Assembly: GCF_025263485.1 (NCBI RefSeq)
Contig: NZ_CP079863.1
Location: forward strand, 1,674,001 to 1,738,000
Direction of reading: 5' to 3'
DNA length: 64,000 bases
DNA from: Mycobacterium sp. SMC-2
GTDB lineage: Bacteria > Actinomycetota > Actinomycetes > Mycobacteriales > Mycobacteriaceae
Shown here: positions 9,019-17,686 of the stretch, one piece after another
Layout: every line of letters starts with the position of its first letter
Numbering within the stretch: the first letter of the stretch is position 1
Made by a program: the position numbers and the translations under genes
The notes under the pieces: generated by a model
Database searches by the model: none
Told to the model about the DNA's origin: nothing
What the model saw: only the letters and a program-made list of their open reading frames with translations

Positions 9019-10764
9019 ATGTCCGGCAGGTACCGGGTGGTCGACCACATCGTCGGGCACCTCGCGACGCTCGGGGTCGACCACGTCTTCGGCGTCGACG
9101 GCGCCAACATCGAGGATCTTTACGACGCCGCGCACTTTGAGCCCGAGATCACCGCGGTGCTGGCCAAGCACGAGTTCTCGGCGGCCACCATGGCCGACGG
9201 GTACAGCCGCAGCGGCGCCGGGCTCGGGGTGGTGGCGGCCACGTCCGGCGGCGCAGCGCTGAACCTCGTCGCCGGCCTGGGCGAGTCGTTCGCGAGCCGG
9301 GTTCCGGTGCTGGCCCTGGTCGGCCAGGCCGCGACCACGATGGACGGCCGGGGCAGTTTCCAGGACACCAGCGGGCGCAACGGATCGCTGGACGCCCGGG
9401 CGCTGTTTTCGGCGGTGTCGGTGTGGTGCGAGCGGGTGCTGGCCCCAGCCGACATCGTCTCGGCGTTGCCCCGGGCCGTCGCGGCTGCGCGCACCGGCGG
9501 CCCGGCGGTGTTGTTGCTGCCCAAGGACATTCAGCAGGCGCGCATCGCCGTGGCTGACCGCGCGGGGCATGCGAACGGTTACAGCGCGCCGATCGGCAAC
9601 CCGTATCCCATCGCCGCCGAACTGCGCCGCGCAACCGGTCAGGTCACCATCATCGCCGGCGAGCAGGTGGGGCGCGACGACGCCCGGGTGGAGCTCGAGC
9701 ACCTGCGCGCCCTGCTGCGCGCCCGGGTGGCCACCGTCCCCGACGCCAAAGACGTCGCCGGGACACCGGGTTTCGGATCGTCTTCGGCGCTCGGGGTGAC
9801 CGGCGTCATGGGCCACCCGAGCGTGGCCGAAGCGGTGGCCGCCAGCTCCGTGTGCCTCATCGTCGGCACCCGGCTGGCGCTGACCGCGCGCGCGGGCCTG
9901 GACGACGCCCTGGCGGGCGTGCGAACCGTGTCGATCGGGTCGACGCGGCCCCATCTGCCCTGCACCCATGTGCACACCGACGACCTGCGTGGCTCGCTGC
10001 GCCTGCTGACCCAGGCGCTGCGCGGTCACGGACGGCCGAACGGCCTGCGGGTGCCCGACGTGGTGCGGCGCACCGAGCTGATGCCGCCGCCCTGCCCCGG
10101 GCCGGGGGTGCGGTATCGCGACGCCATGGCGGTGCTGGACCGTGCGCTGCCCGACGGGGCCGACATCGTGGTCGACGCCGGCAACACTGGCGCGGCCGCG
10201 ATCCACTACCTGCCGGCGCGGCGCGGCGGCAGGTTCGTGGCCGCGCTCGGCATGGGCGGCATGGGTTATAGCTTCGGGGCCGGGATCGGGATGGCGTTCG
10301 GGCGCGCGAACGGCCCCCGGCCGGGCGGCCGCACCGTGGTGATCGCCGGGGACGGCGCCTTCTTCATGCACGGCCTGGAGGTGCACACGGCCGTGCAATA
10401 CCGGCTTCCCGTGACGTTCATCTTGTTCAACAACAACGCCCACGCCATGTGCGTGACCCGCGAGCGGCTGTTTTACGGCGACCGGTACAGCTACAACCGA
10501 TTCCGGCCCAGCGCGCTGGGAACCGGTCTGGCGGCGATGTTTCCCGGGCTGATGTCGGTCGACGTCCGCGACCCGGCCGAGCTTGCGGCCGCACTTGGGG
10601 CGGCGCTGGACATCGAAGGCCCGGCGGTGGTCAGCGTCGAGTGCGCCGCCGACGAAATCCCGCCCTTCGCACCATTTCTCGCCGCGATGTCAGGCAACGC
10701 TGCTGTCACAGAACAAATTTCGGCCGCAAAGGAGAACAGGGCAAATGTCGCTGCCAGCGCTTGA
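9019..10764 (+). CDS. Thiamine-diphosphate-dependent enzyme (acetolactate synthase-like)
   Basis: The protein of about 581 residues has the three-domain decarboxylase-type ThDP architecture. The N-terminal PYR domain carries the catalytic Glu in AKHEFSAATMADGY. A central TPP_M domain follows, and the C-terminal PP domain has the ThDP/Mg motif GDGAFFMHGLEVHTAVQYRL ending in FNNNAH. Such enzymes decarboxylate or ligate 2-oxo acids; the actual substrate is unknown and there is no regulatory small subunit nearby. In-frame GTG codons at 8983 and 9007 are alternative starts. It overlaps the SRPBCC gene by 20 bases and opens an apparent five-gene operon. Confidence 0.85.
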   Translation: MSGRYRVVDHIVGHLATLGVDHVFGVDGANIEDLYDAAHFEPEITAVLAKHEFSAATMADGYSRSGAGLGVVAATSGGAALNLVAGLGESFASRVPVLALVGQAATTMDGRGSFQDTSGRNGSLDARALFSAVSVWCERVLAPADIVSALPRAVAAARTGGPAVLLLPKDIQQARIAVADRAGHANGYSAPIGNPYPIAAELRRATGQVTIIAGEQVGRDDARVELEHLRALLRARVATVPDAKDVAGTPGFGSSSALGVTGVMGHPSVAEAVAASSVCLIVGTRLALTARAGLDDALAGVRTVSIGSTRPHLPCTHVHTDDLRGSLRLLTQALRGHGRPNGLRVPDVVRRTELMPPPCPGPGVRYRDAMAVLDRALPDGADIVVDAGNTGAAAIHYLPARRGGRFVAALGMGGMGYSFGAGIGMAFGRANGPRPGGRTVVIAGDGAFFMHGLEVHTAVQYRLPVTFILFNNNAHAMCVTRERLFYGDRYSYNRFRPSALGTGLAAMFPGLMSVDVRDPAELAAALGAALDIEGPAVVSVECAADEIPPFAPFLAAMSGNAAVTEQISAAKENRANVAASA

Positions 10765-11392
10765 GGATATCTCCATCCCCCTCGACGGGGTGGTCCGCAT
10801 CGAAACCAGCCCACGGGAGCACGCCACCCCGATCATCATGGAGATGATGCGGTCGGTGTACCCGCACGACCAGGTCTTCGGACAGTACTGCACGGTCAAC
10901 GATTACGTCGCCTGCCCGCCCGACGAGCTCTACGAGTACATGGCCGACACCCGCAGCCTCGAGGAGTGGACCTACAGCCTGCGCGGGTTCACGACCACCG
11001 ACGAGCCGGGACTGTGGCGGGCCTACGACCGGCTGGGTTCGGAGACCGAGATCTACACGCGGACCATCGCCAACCCTGCGGCGCGGACGGTCGACTACCA
11101 CTGCGCGTGGGATCAGGGCAAGCACCTGTGGATGGTCTATCTGATGCGCGTCGTCGACGCACAGGTCGTCCTCGACAAGCCGGGATCGGTTGTGCTGTGG
11201 ACCAATTGCCATCACCCGTTCTACGACCACAACCCGTATCCGGAGACCGCCCCGTCGCAGCGCCCGGTGTGGGTGGGCGACTTCTGGGACATGTTCGGCG
11301 CCGGGCACGCGCTGGAGCTGCAGAACCTCAAGGCGATAGCCGAATACCGGCACCGCAACGGCCTGCCGGTGACGCCGAAATGGATGAGGTAG
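10745..11392 (+). CDS. SRPBCC-like protein (polyketide cyclase/START-type fold, tentative)
   Basis: The 215-residue soluble protein has a central region (YVACPPDELYEYMADTRSLEEWTYSLRGF) that resembles the start of SRPBCC folds, in which a hydrophobic pocket binds lipid-like or aromatic ligands. Later it has an unusual W/H-rich segment with WTNCHHPFYDHNPYP. No catalytic motif can be assigned. I chose ATG 10745; the frame upstream is a shadow of the ThDP gene. It lies between the ThDP enzyme (20-bp overlap) and the KAS III-like gene (4-bp gap), so it is likely part of the same pathway as a cyclase, aromatase or carrier. Confidence 0.65.
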   Translation: MSLPALEDISIPLDGVVRIETSPREHATPIIMEMMRSVYPHDQVFGQYCTVNDYVACPPDELYEYMADTRSLEEWTYSLRGFTTTDEPGLWRAYDRLGSETEIYTRTIANPAARTVDYHCAWDQGKHLWMVYLMRVVDAQVVLDKPGSVVLWTNCHHPFYDHNPYPETAPSQRPVWVGDFWDMFGAGHALELQNLKAIAEYRHRNGLPVTPKWMR

Positions 11393-11396
11393 CAAC

Positions 11397-12416
11397 ATGA
11401 GCCAGCCGCGCGTCAGCCTGATCGACGTGTCCACCTATCTGCCCGGCGAGCCGATCGGCGCCGACTACTACGCGCAATTCGCCGAATCCGACGACCTGCG
11501 CGAGAACGTCATGTTTCGCGCGCCGAAGTTTCGCCATCACGTCGGGCCAAACGAGAGCTCCATCGACATGATCGAACGCGCGGCCCAGGGGCTGATCGAG
11601 CGGCACGGCCACGATGTCATCGAGGGCGCCGACGTGCTGATCACCCACACCCAGGTGCCCGACATGGCTTTCTACGGCCAGGGCGGCGGCATCGCGCACC
11701 GGCTGGGCATGCGGCCGTCCTGGGTGCTCGACCTCAACAACGGCGGCTGCGCGGCATTCGTGTTGGCGCTCAACGTGGCTCGCAAACTGCTGGCCTCCGG
11801 TTCCGGGCACACCGCGCTGATCGCCATCGCGCAGAACGCGGCCGGCCAATTCTTCGATCAGCCGACCATCCGCCGCAAGGCGCAGTCCGCGGTGCCCGGC
11901 GACGGCGCGGCGGTGGGCCTGGTCACGCTGGGCGACCGATCACCCATCCTCGACGTCGAGTGCCGAACCTACGGCGAGTACGCCGGAGAGATGACGCTGT
12001 CCTACGACCCGCCCCGCAAGTGGTGGCAGGCCGGGCCGGGGGAGGGCAGCATCGGCTTCACCGAAAGCAAGATCACCAAGGTGCTGGCCCGTGGCAACCG
12101 GCAGGTCCCCGAGGTGGCGCTGGCGGTCTGCGACCGGATCGGGCTGCCCGCCAAGGACATCGACCTGTTGGTCACCAACCAGCCGAACCGCGTGTTCCTG
12201 CGCAACTGGCGTGAGGCGCTCGAGTTGCCCCCCGAACGGCATCGAGACACCTTCGACGAGTGCGGCAATCTGTTCGGCGCCGGGATCCCGGTCAACCTGG
12301 ACCGTGCGATCTCCGACGGTCGCCTCGGGGCCGGTGACGTCATCATGATGGCGGCGTTCGCCCATGCCGGCGACTTCGCCGGCGCGGCGGCGGTGCGCTG
12401 GGGCGGGCGGGACTGA
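11397..12416 (+). CDS. 3-oxoacyl-ACP synthase III-like thiolase-fold enzyme with altered triad
   Basis: The 339-residue length, the internal duplication and the motif spacing fit the FabH/KAS III family, which condenses or transfers acyl groups. The nucleophile is present as Cys118 in LDLNNGGCAAFVLAL. At the place of the canonical HQAN motif this protein has NQPN (Asn261 instead of His), while the later Asn is kept as Asn291 in CGNLFGAGIPVNL. The triad would therefore be Cys-Asn-Asn. Loss of the His argues against ordinary decarboxylative fatty-acid initiation and for acyl transfer or another reaction; that is inference. No acyl carrier gene is adjacent. Confidence 0.82.
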   Translation: MSQPRVSLIDVSTYLPGEPIGADYYAQFAESDDLRENVMFRAPKFRHHVGPNESSIDMIERAAQGLIERHGHDVIEGADVLITHTQVPDMAFYGQGGGIAHRLGMRPSWVLDLNNGGCAAFVLALNVARKLLASGSGHTALIAIAQNAAGQFFDQPTIRRKAQSAVPGDGAAVGLVTLGDRSPILDVECRTYGEYAGEMTLSYDPPRKWWQAGPGEGSIGFTESKITKVLARGNRQVPEVALAVCDRIGLPAKDIDLLVTNQPNRVFLRNWREALELPPERHRDTFDECGNLFGAGIPVNLDRAISDGRLGAGDVIMMAAFAHAGDFAGAAAVRWGGRD

Positions 12417-13462
12417 TGCACCCCCCGGTGGCCGGCGACATCTCCGACGGGTTGCCCACCGCGGTGGACCCGCTCGCGCTGGCGCTCAACGAAAATCCGT
12501 ACCCGCCACTGCCGGCGGTGCGGTCGGCGTTGATGCGGTCGGTGCACGCCATCAACCGCTACCCGGAGTTCCTGCCCGAGAGGCTGCGCGGCACGATCGC
12601 CGACCACATCGGGGTGCCCGCCGAACAGGTGGTGCCGGGCGCGGGCGCGACGGGAGTCGTGCTGCAGGCCCTGCAGGCGCTGACCGCTCCGGGGGACACG
12701 ATCGCGATGGCGACGCCCACCTTCGACGGCTACCCGATCCTCGCGCGGATGGCGCGGCTGACGACGCGGGCGGTTCCCCTGGACGAGCACGGTCACCACG
12801 ACCTCGACGGGCTGGCCCGCGCCGCCGCCGGCGCCCGGGTGGTGGCGCTGTGCCGGCCGCACAACCCCACCGGAACGATCGAGTCCGCGGCCGCCGTTTC
12901 GGCCTTCCTGCGCCGTGTGCCGCGCGACACCGTCGTCCTGCTCGACGAGGCGTACATCGAGTTCACCGCGCCAGAGCACCGCATCGCGGTGTCGGCGTTG
13001 GTAGCCCGCTTTCCCAATGTGGTGGTGGTGCGGACCTTCTCCAAGGCGTACGGCCTGGCGGGGCTGCGGATCGGCTACGGGGTGGCATCGCGGGAGCTGG
13101 CCCGCACCCTGTGGTCCCAGCAGCTGCCGTTCGGCACCCCGATCACCAGTTTGGTCGCGGTCGCCGCCTCGTACGGCGCGGAAGACCAACTGCTGCAACG
13201 GGTCCGGCTGATCAACTCGGAACGCTGCTACCTCCGGATGCGCCTGAGCGCGATGGGGATCTACACCACCGACGCGCACGCGAATTTCATGTATCTGCCC
13301 CCGAGGGGTGGGCTGTGGCATGAGGCGTTCGCCGACGGTGGCCTGCGGGTGCGGTGCTACCCGGACGGCGGTGCGCGGATCACCGTGGGCAACCGCGCCT
13401 CGACGCTGGCGGTGCTGTCCGCGTTGGGGAAAGGCCGCGCTCGCGCGCCAAGTGCGGTATGA
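12416..13462 (+). CDS. PLP-dependent aminotransferase, HisC-like (class I/II)
   Basis: The 348-residue fold-type I aminotransferase has the substrate/cofactor motifs LALNENPYPP at the N terminus, CRPHNPTGT near residue 145, and the Asp in LLDEAYIEF. The PLP Schiff-base Lys is in FSKAYGLAGLRIGYG, and the terminal Arg region is RVRCYPDGGARITVG. It resembles histidinol-phosphate aminotransferases and aromatic relatives. It is unlikely to be the biosynthetic HisC, since it sits in a non-histidine operon. The start ATG overlaps the KAS III-like stop (TGATG), so translation is coupled. Confidence 0.85.
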   Translation: MHPPVAGDISDGLPTAVDPLALALNENPYPPLPAVRSALMRSVHAINRYPEFLPERLRGTIADHIGVPAEQVVPGAGATGVVLQALQALTAPGDTIAMATPTFDGYPILARMARLTTRAVPLDEHGHHDLDGLARAAAGARVVALCRPHNPTGTIESAAAVSAFLRRVPRDTVVLLDEAYIEFTAPEHRIAVSALVARFPNVVVVRTFSKAYGLAGLRIGYGVASRELARTLWSQQLPFGTPITSLVAVAASYGAEDQLLQRVRLINSERCYLRMRLSAMGIYTTDAHANFMYLPPRGGLWHEAFADGGLRVRCYPDGGARITVGNRASTLAVLSALGKGRARAPSAV

Positions 13463-13468
13463 AGGGGC

Positions 13469-13975
13469 GTGGCTGCCTCACGACCGCGCAAGCGTGACCC
13501 GATCGCCGCGGCGCGCGACAACTGGGAGCGGTCCGGTTGGGCCGACGTGGCGCCGGGAATGGTCGCGGTGACGTCGGTGATGCGCGCGCATCAGATCCTG
13601 CTGGCGCGCGTCGAGACGGCGTTGCGCCCCTACGACCTGAGCTTCTCCCGCTACGAGTTGCTGCGGCTGCTGGCGTTCAGCCGCACCGGCGCGCTGCCGA
13701 TCACCAAGGCGTCCGACCGGCTGCAGGTCCATGTCACCAGCGTGACCCACGCGATCCGCCGGCTGGAGGCGGACGGACTGGTGCAGCGGGTGCCGCACCC
13801 CACCGACGGGCGCACCACGCTGGTGCAGATCACCGACCTGGGCCGCTCCACCGTCGAGGACGCCACCGTCACGCTCAACGAGCAGGTGTTCGCCGACATC
13901 GGGATGTCCGCCGCCGAATCGGAAGCCTTGGTGTCATCCATCGAAACGCTGCGGCGCAACGCCGGCGACTTCTAA
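13469..13975 (+). CDS. MarR-family transcriptional regulator
   Basis: The 168-residue protein has the winged helix-turn-helix of MarR regulators: LLARVETALRPYDLSFSRYELLRLLAFS for the dimer helix, then ITKASDRLQVHVTSVTHAIRRLEADGLVQRVPHPTDGRTTLVQITDLG for recognition helix and wing. Start GTG 13469 lies six bases after the aminotransferase stop, so it is the last gene of the same unit. M. tuberculosis has a MarR-like gene (Rv0737) close to sigL-rslA, so this regulator may be the old resident and the four enzymes an addition. It may bind the inverted repeat at 8960-8990. Confidence 0.85.
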   Translation: MAASRPRKRDPIAAARDNWERSGWADVAPGMVAVTSVMRAHQILLARVETALRPYDLSFSRYELLRLLAFSRTGALPITKASDRLQVHVTSVTHAIRRLEADGLVQRVPHPTDGRTTLVQITDLGRSTVEDATVTLNEQVFADIGMSAAESEALVSSIETLRRNAGDF

Positions 13976-14004
13976 AAGATTGAACGCGAGAAAGGCCATC
14001 GTTC

Positions 14005-14064
14005 GCCGAACGTGTACTGAGTGCGATTTTTCGCGCCATATTTCGCAGTGAGTACACGCTCGGC
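14005..14064. terminator. Long inverted repeat between convergent genes, likely bidirectional terminator
   Basis: Two 22-base arms (14005-14026 and 14043-14064) are complementary at 19 of 22 positions and enclose a 16-base loop. The arms begin GCCGAACGTGTACT and end AGTACACGCTCGGC. The element fills the gap between the rightward MarR gene and the leftward mmsB. It has no classical U-tract on either side, which is common for mycobacterial terminators. It could also be a dispersed repeat; I cannot count other genomic copies. Confidence 0.55.
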
Positions 14065-14075
14065 GCACGGTGATG

Positions 14076-14951
14076 TCAGCCGTCGCGCAGCATCTCGATG
14101 ACCGCGCTGAAGTCCTTGTCGGCGTGGTCGGCCGCGAATTTGGCGTAGATCTCGGCGGCGTGCCGGCCCAGCGGCGCCGCCGAGCCCGTCGACGCCACCG
14201 CGTCCATGGCCAGGCCCAGGTCCTTGTTCATCAGCGCGGTCGCGAAACCCGGCTTGAAGTCGTTGTTGGCCGGCGACGTCGGAACCGGGCCCGGCACCGG
14301 GCAGTTGGTGTGCACGGCCCAACAGTTGCCGGTCGCCCCGGTGATGACGTCGAAGAGGGACTGCGCCGAAAGCCCGAGCTTCTCGGCCAGCACGAACGCC
14401 TCGCCGACGGCGATCTGCTGCACCGCCAGCACCATGTTATTGCACACCTTGGCGGCCTGCCCCGCCCCGGCCGCACCGCAGTGAATCACCTTGCCCGCCA
14501 TGGGTTCCAGCACGGGCCGGGCGCGCTCCAGGGCGGCGGCGTCGCCGCCCACCATGAACGCCAGCGTCCCGGCGACGGCGCCCTTCACCCCGCCCGAGAC
14601 GGGCGCGTCCAGCTGCGAAACCCCGTGCGACTCCGCGAGCGCGTGCACCTCGCGGGCGTCGTTCACCGAAATCGTCGAGCTGTCGACGAACAGGGCGCCC
14701 GCCTTGGCGGCCGGCAAGACGTCGGCGTAGCAGCGCTTCACCAGCTCGCCGTTGGGCAGCATGGTGATCACCACGTCGGCGCCGGCCACCGCGTCGGCCG
14801 CGCTGTCGAACGTCGTGACCCCGTTGCCGGCCGCGGCGGCGACCGCAGCGGGCACCGGGTCGAACCCGCGCACGGTGTGGCCGGCGGCCACCAGGTTCGC
14901 CGACATCGGCCCGCCCATGTTGCCCAGGCCGAGAAACGCGATGCTCGTCAT
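14076..14951 (-). CDS. mmsB: 3-hydroxyisobutyrate dehydrogenase
   Basis: NAD-dependent oxidation of 3-hydroxyisobutyrate to methylmalonate semialdehyde in valine catabolism. The 291-residue protein starts with the Rossmann motif IAFLGLGNMGGPMSANLVAAGH. It contains the family's substrate motif DAPVSGGVKGAVAGTLAFMVGG and the catalytic Lys in GAGQAAKVCNNM. I chose the ATG at 14951, where homology begins; the upstream frame overlaps fadE9 antisense-style. It is the last gene of mmsA-fadE9-mmsB, ten bases after fadE9. Confidence 0.93.
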   Translation of the reverse strand: MTSIAFLGLGNMGGPMSANLVAAGHTVRGFDPVPAAVAAAAGNGVTTFDSAADAVAGADVVITMLPNGELVKRCYADVLPAAKAGALFVDSSTISVNDAREVHALAESHGVSQLDAPVSGGVKGAVAGTLAFMVGGDAAALERARPVLEPMAGKVIHCGAAGAGQAAKVCNNMVLAVQQIAVGEAFVLAEKLGLSAQSLFDVITGATGNCWAVHTNCPVPGPVPTSPANNDFKPGFATALMNKDLGLAMDAVASTGSAAPLGRHAAEIYAKFAADHADKDFSAVIEMLRDG

Positions 14952-14961
14952 GGTCGCCTTT

Positions 14962-16122
14962 CTACGCGCTCGCACGCACTCGCGCGGCCTCGGCCCGGCC
15001 GACGACCACCCGCATGATTTCGTTGGTCCCCTCGAGGATGCGGTGCACGCGCAGGTCGCGAACGATCTTCTCCAGACCGTACTCACGCAGGTAGCCATAA
15101 CCGCCGTGCAGCTGCAGGGCCTTGTCGGCCACCTCGAAACAGGTGTCGGTGACGTAGCGCTTCGCCATCGCGCACAGCTCGACCTTGTTCGGGTCGTCGT
15201 TGTCCAACGCATCCGCGGCCCGCCACAACATCATTCGCGACGTTTCCAGCCCGGTGGCCATGTCGGCAAGCGTGAACCGGATGGTGGGCTCGTCGAGCAG
15301 GGCCTTGCCGAACGCCTCCCGCTCCCGGACGTAGGCGGCCCCCTTGTCGAAGGCGGATTGGGCGCCGCCCAGCGAGCACGCCGCGATGTTGAGCCGGCCG
15401 CCGTTGAGGCCGTTCATGGCGATGCCGAAACCGGCGCCCTCGCCCTCCGGGCCGCCCAACATGGCCTCGGCGGGCACCCGCACGCCGTCCAGGATCACCT
15501 GCGCGGTGGGCTGGGCGTGCCACCCCATCTTCTCCTCCAGGGCCCCGAAACTGAGCCCCGCCGTGCCCTTTTCGACGACGAAGGCCGAGATGCCGCGCGG
15601 GCCATCGCCGCCGGTCCTGGCCATCACCACGTAGACGTCCGAGGCCCCCGCGCCGGAGATGAACTGCTTGACGCCGTCGAGGACGTAGTCGCCGCCCTCC
15701 CGGACGGCGCGGGTGCTCAACGCGCTTGCGTCCGACCCGGCGCCGGGCTCGGTGAGGCAGTAGCTGGCGATGACGTCCATCGAGGCCAGCCGCGGCACCC
15801 AGGCCTTGCGCTGTTCGGCGGTGCCGAACTTGTCGATCATCCACGCGCACATGTTGTGGATGGACAGGAATGCGGCGGTGGTCGGATCGGCGATGGCCAG
15901 CTGCTCGAAGATGCGGACCCCGTCGAGCCGGCGCAGCCCGCTGCCGCCGACGTCCTCGCGGCAATAGATCGCCGCCATGCCCAGCTCGGCCGACTCGCGC
16001 AACACGTCGGTCGGAAAGTGTTTGGCGGCATCCCATTCCAGGGCGTGCGGGGCGAGGCGTTTGGCGGCGAACGCGGCCGCCGTCTCGGCGATGACCCGCT
16101 CGTCGTCGTTGAGGGTGAACAT
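14962..16122 (-). CDS. fadE9: Acyl-CoA dehydrogenase FadE9 (isobutyryl-CoA dehydrogenase type)
   Basis: FAD-dependent dehydrogenation of a short branched acyl-CoA, probably isobutyryl-CoA, in the valine pathway. The 386-residue protein has YCLTEPGAGSD and FISGAGASDVYVVMARTG in the middle beta domain. It has the FAD/catalytic C-terminal region QLHGGYGYLREYGLEKIVRDLRVHRILEGTNEIMR, with the catalytic Glu in LEGT. Start ATG 16122 gives the N terminus MFTLNDDERV. It lies between mmsA (8-base gap) and mmsB, the same order as Rv0753c-Rv0752c-Rv0751c in M. tuberculosis. Confidence 0.92.
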   Translation of the reverse strand: MFTLNDDERVIAETAAAFAAKRLAPHALEWDAAKHFPTDVLRESAELGMAAIYCREDVGGSGLRRLDGVRIFEQLAIADPTTAAFLSIHNMCAWMIDKFGTAEQRKAWVPRLASMDVIASYCLTEPGAGSDASALSTRAVREGGDYVLDGVKQFISGAGASDVYVVMARTGGDGPRGISAFVVEKGTAGLSFGALEEKMGWHAQPTAQVILDGVRVPAEAMLGGPEGEGAGFGIAMNGLNGGRLNIAACSLGGAQSAFDKGAAYVREREAFGKALLDEPTIRFTLADMATGLETSRMMLWRAADALDNDDPNKVELCAMAKRYVTDTCFEVADKALQLHGGYGYLREYGLEKIVRDLRVHRILEGTNEIMRVVVGRAEAARVRASA

Positions 16123-16130
16123 TGTGGTTT

Positions 16131-17651
16131 CTAATCCATTGTGGGAATGACGAATTCGGCGCCGTCCTTGATGCCGGACGGCCACCGCGACGTCACGGTC
16201 TTGGTCTTGGTGTAGAACTGGATCGACGCCGGTCCGTGCTGGTTGAGGTCGCCGAAGCCGGAGCGCTTCCAACCGCCGAAGGTGTGGTAGGCGACCGGCA
16301 CCGGGATCGGGACGTTCACGCCGACCATGCCCACCTGCACCCGGGACACGAAGTCGCGGGCCGCGTCGCCGTCGCGGGTGAAGATCGCGACGCCGTTGCC
16401 GTACTCGTGCTCGGACGGAAGCGCCACCGCTTCTTCGTAATTCTTGGCCCTCACGATGCACAGCACCGGCCCGAAGATCTCGTCGGTGTAGATCGACATG
16501 TCGGGGGTGACGTGGTCGAACAGCGTGGGGCCGATGAAGAATCCGCCCTCGAGGTTGGCGTCACCGAAGGTCAGGTCGTCGCTGGCGCGCTCGCGGCCGT
16601 CGATCACCAACTCGGCGCCCGCCGCCACACCCTGGCCGATGTAGTCGCGCACCCGCGCCAGGGCGGCCTCGGTGACCAGCGGACCGTAGTCGGCCTTGGG
16701 GTCGAGGCTGTGGCCCACCCGCAGGTTGTTGATCCGGTCGATGAGCCTGGCGCGCAGCCGGTTTGCGGTCTGCTCGCCGACGGGGACCGCCACGCTGATC
16801 GCCATGCACCGTTCACCGGCGCTGCCGTAGCCGGCGCCGATCAGCGCGTCGACCGCCTGGTCGAGGTCCGCGTCGGGCATCACGATCATGTGGTTCTTGG
16901 CGCCGCCGAAGCACTGTGACCGCTTGCCGTGCGCCGCGGCCCCGGCGTAGATGTACTGGGCGATGTCGGAGCTGCCGACGAAACCCACGGCCTGGATGTC
17001 GGGGTGTTCCAGGATGGCGTCGACGGCCTCCTTGTCGCCGTGCACGACCTGGAAGACGCCCGGCGGGAGGCCCGCCTCCAAGAAGAGCTCGGCCAGCCGC
17101 ACCGGGACCGACGGGTCGCGCTCGCTCGGCTTGAGCACGAACGCGTTGCCGCACGCCAGCGCCGGCCCGGCCTTCCACAGCGGGATCATGGCCGGGAAGT
17201 TGAACGGGGTGATGCCGGCGACCACGCCCAGCGGCTGGCGCAGCGAGTAGACGTCGATGCCCGGGCCGGCGCCTTCGCTGTAGTCGCCCTTGAGCAGGTG
17301 CGGGATGCCGATGGAGAACTCGATGACCTCGATCCCGCGCTGGATGTCGCCGCGCGCGTCGGGCACCGTCTTGCCGTGCTCGAGGGACAACAGCTCGGCG
17401 AGCTCGTCCATGTGGTCGTTGACCAGTTCGATGAAACGCATCATCACGCGGGCGCGGCGTTGCGGATTCGTCGCCGCCCAACCCCTTTGGGCCTCGACCG
17501 CCGAGGCCACCGCGGCGTCGATGTCGGCCTTGCTCGCCATCGGCACCTGCGCCTGCACCTCGCCGGTGCTGGGGTTGAACACGTCGGCGGTGCGGGCGGA
17601 CTGGCCGGCGGTGCGCTGCCCGTCGATGAAGTGGGGGATTTGTCTGGTCAT
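16131..17651 (-). CDS. mmsA: Methylmalonate-semialdehyde dehydrogenase (CoA-acylating)
   Basis: Converts methylmalonate semialdehyde to propionyl-CoA in valine and inositol degradation. The 506-residue aldehyde dehydrogenase has the oxyanion Asn in ITPFNFPAMIPLWKAGPALACGNAFVLKPSE, the NAD-site VGFVGSS, and the nucleophile Cys in AGYGSAGERCMAI. The SAGERCM form is characteristic of MmsA. Start ATG 17651 follows a GAGGACACC purine-rich stretch. It leads the mmsA-fadE9-mmsB operon and has a palindrome in its promoter. Confidence 0.95.
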   Translation of the reverse strand: MTRQIPHFIDGQRTAGQSARTADVFNPSTGEVQAQVPMASKADIDAAVASAVEAQRGWAATNPQRRARVMMRFIELVNDHMDELAELLSLEHGKTVPDARGDIQRGIEVIEFSIGIPHLLKGDYSEGAGPGIDVYSLRQPLGVVAGITPFNFPAMIPLWKAGPALACGNAFVLKPSERDPSVPVRLAELFLEAGLPPGVFQVVHGDKEAVDAILEHPDIQAVGFVGSSDIAQYIYAGAAAHGKRSQCFGGAKNHMIVMPDADLDQAVDALIGAGYGSAGERCMAISVAVPVGEQTANRLRARLIDRINNLRVGHSLDPKADYGPLVTEAALARVRDYIGQGVAAGAELVIDGRERASDDLTFGDANLEGGFFIGPTLFDHVTPDMSIYTDEIFGPVLCIVRAKNYEEAVALPSEHEYGNGVAIFTRDGDAARDFVSRVQVGMVGVNVPIPVPVAYHTFGGWKRSGFGDLNQHGPASIQFYTKTKTVTSRWPSGIKDGAEFVIPTMD

Positions 17652-17686
17652 GGTGTCCTCGGGTTGGTACGCACGTGAGAGGCGGA

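Noticed and set aside
12364..13323. 319-codon plus-strand frame within the aminotransferase gene
   Set aside because: It overlaps the aminotransferase in another frame and is Arg/Gly/Ala-rich without motifs. The PLP enzyme frame carries all family motifs.
16122..17678. Plus-strand frames of about 250 codons opposite mmsA
   Set aside because: They are antisense to the intact methylmalonate-semialdehyde dehydrogenase and show no domain.
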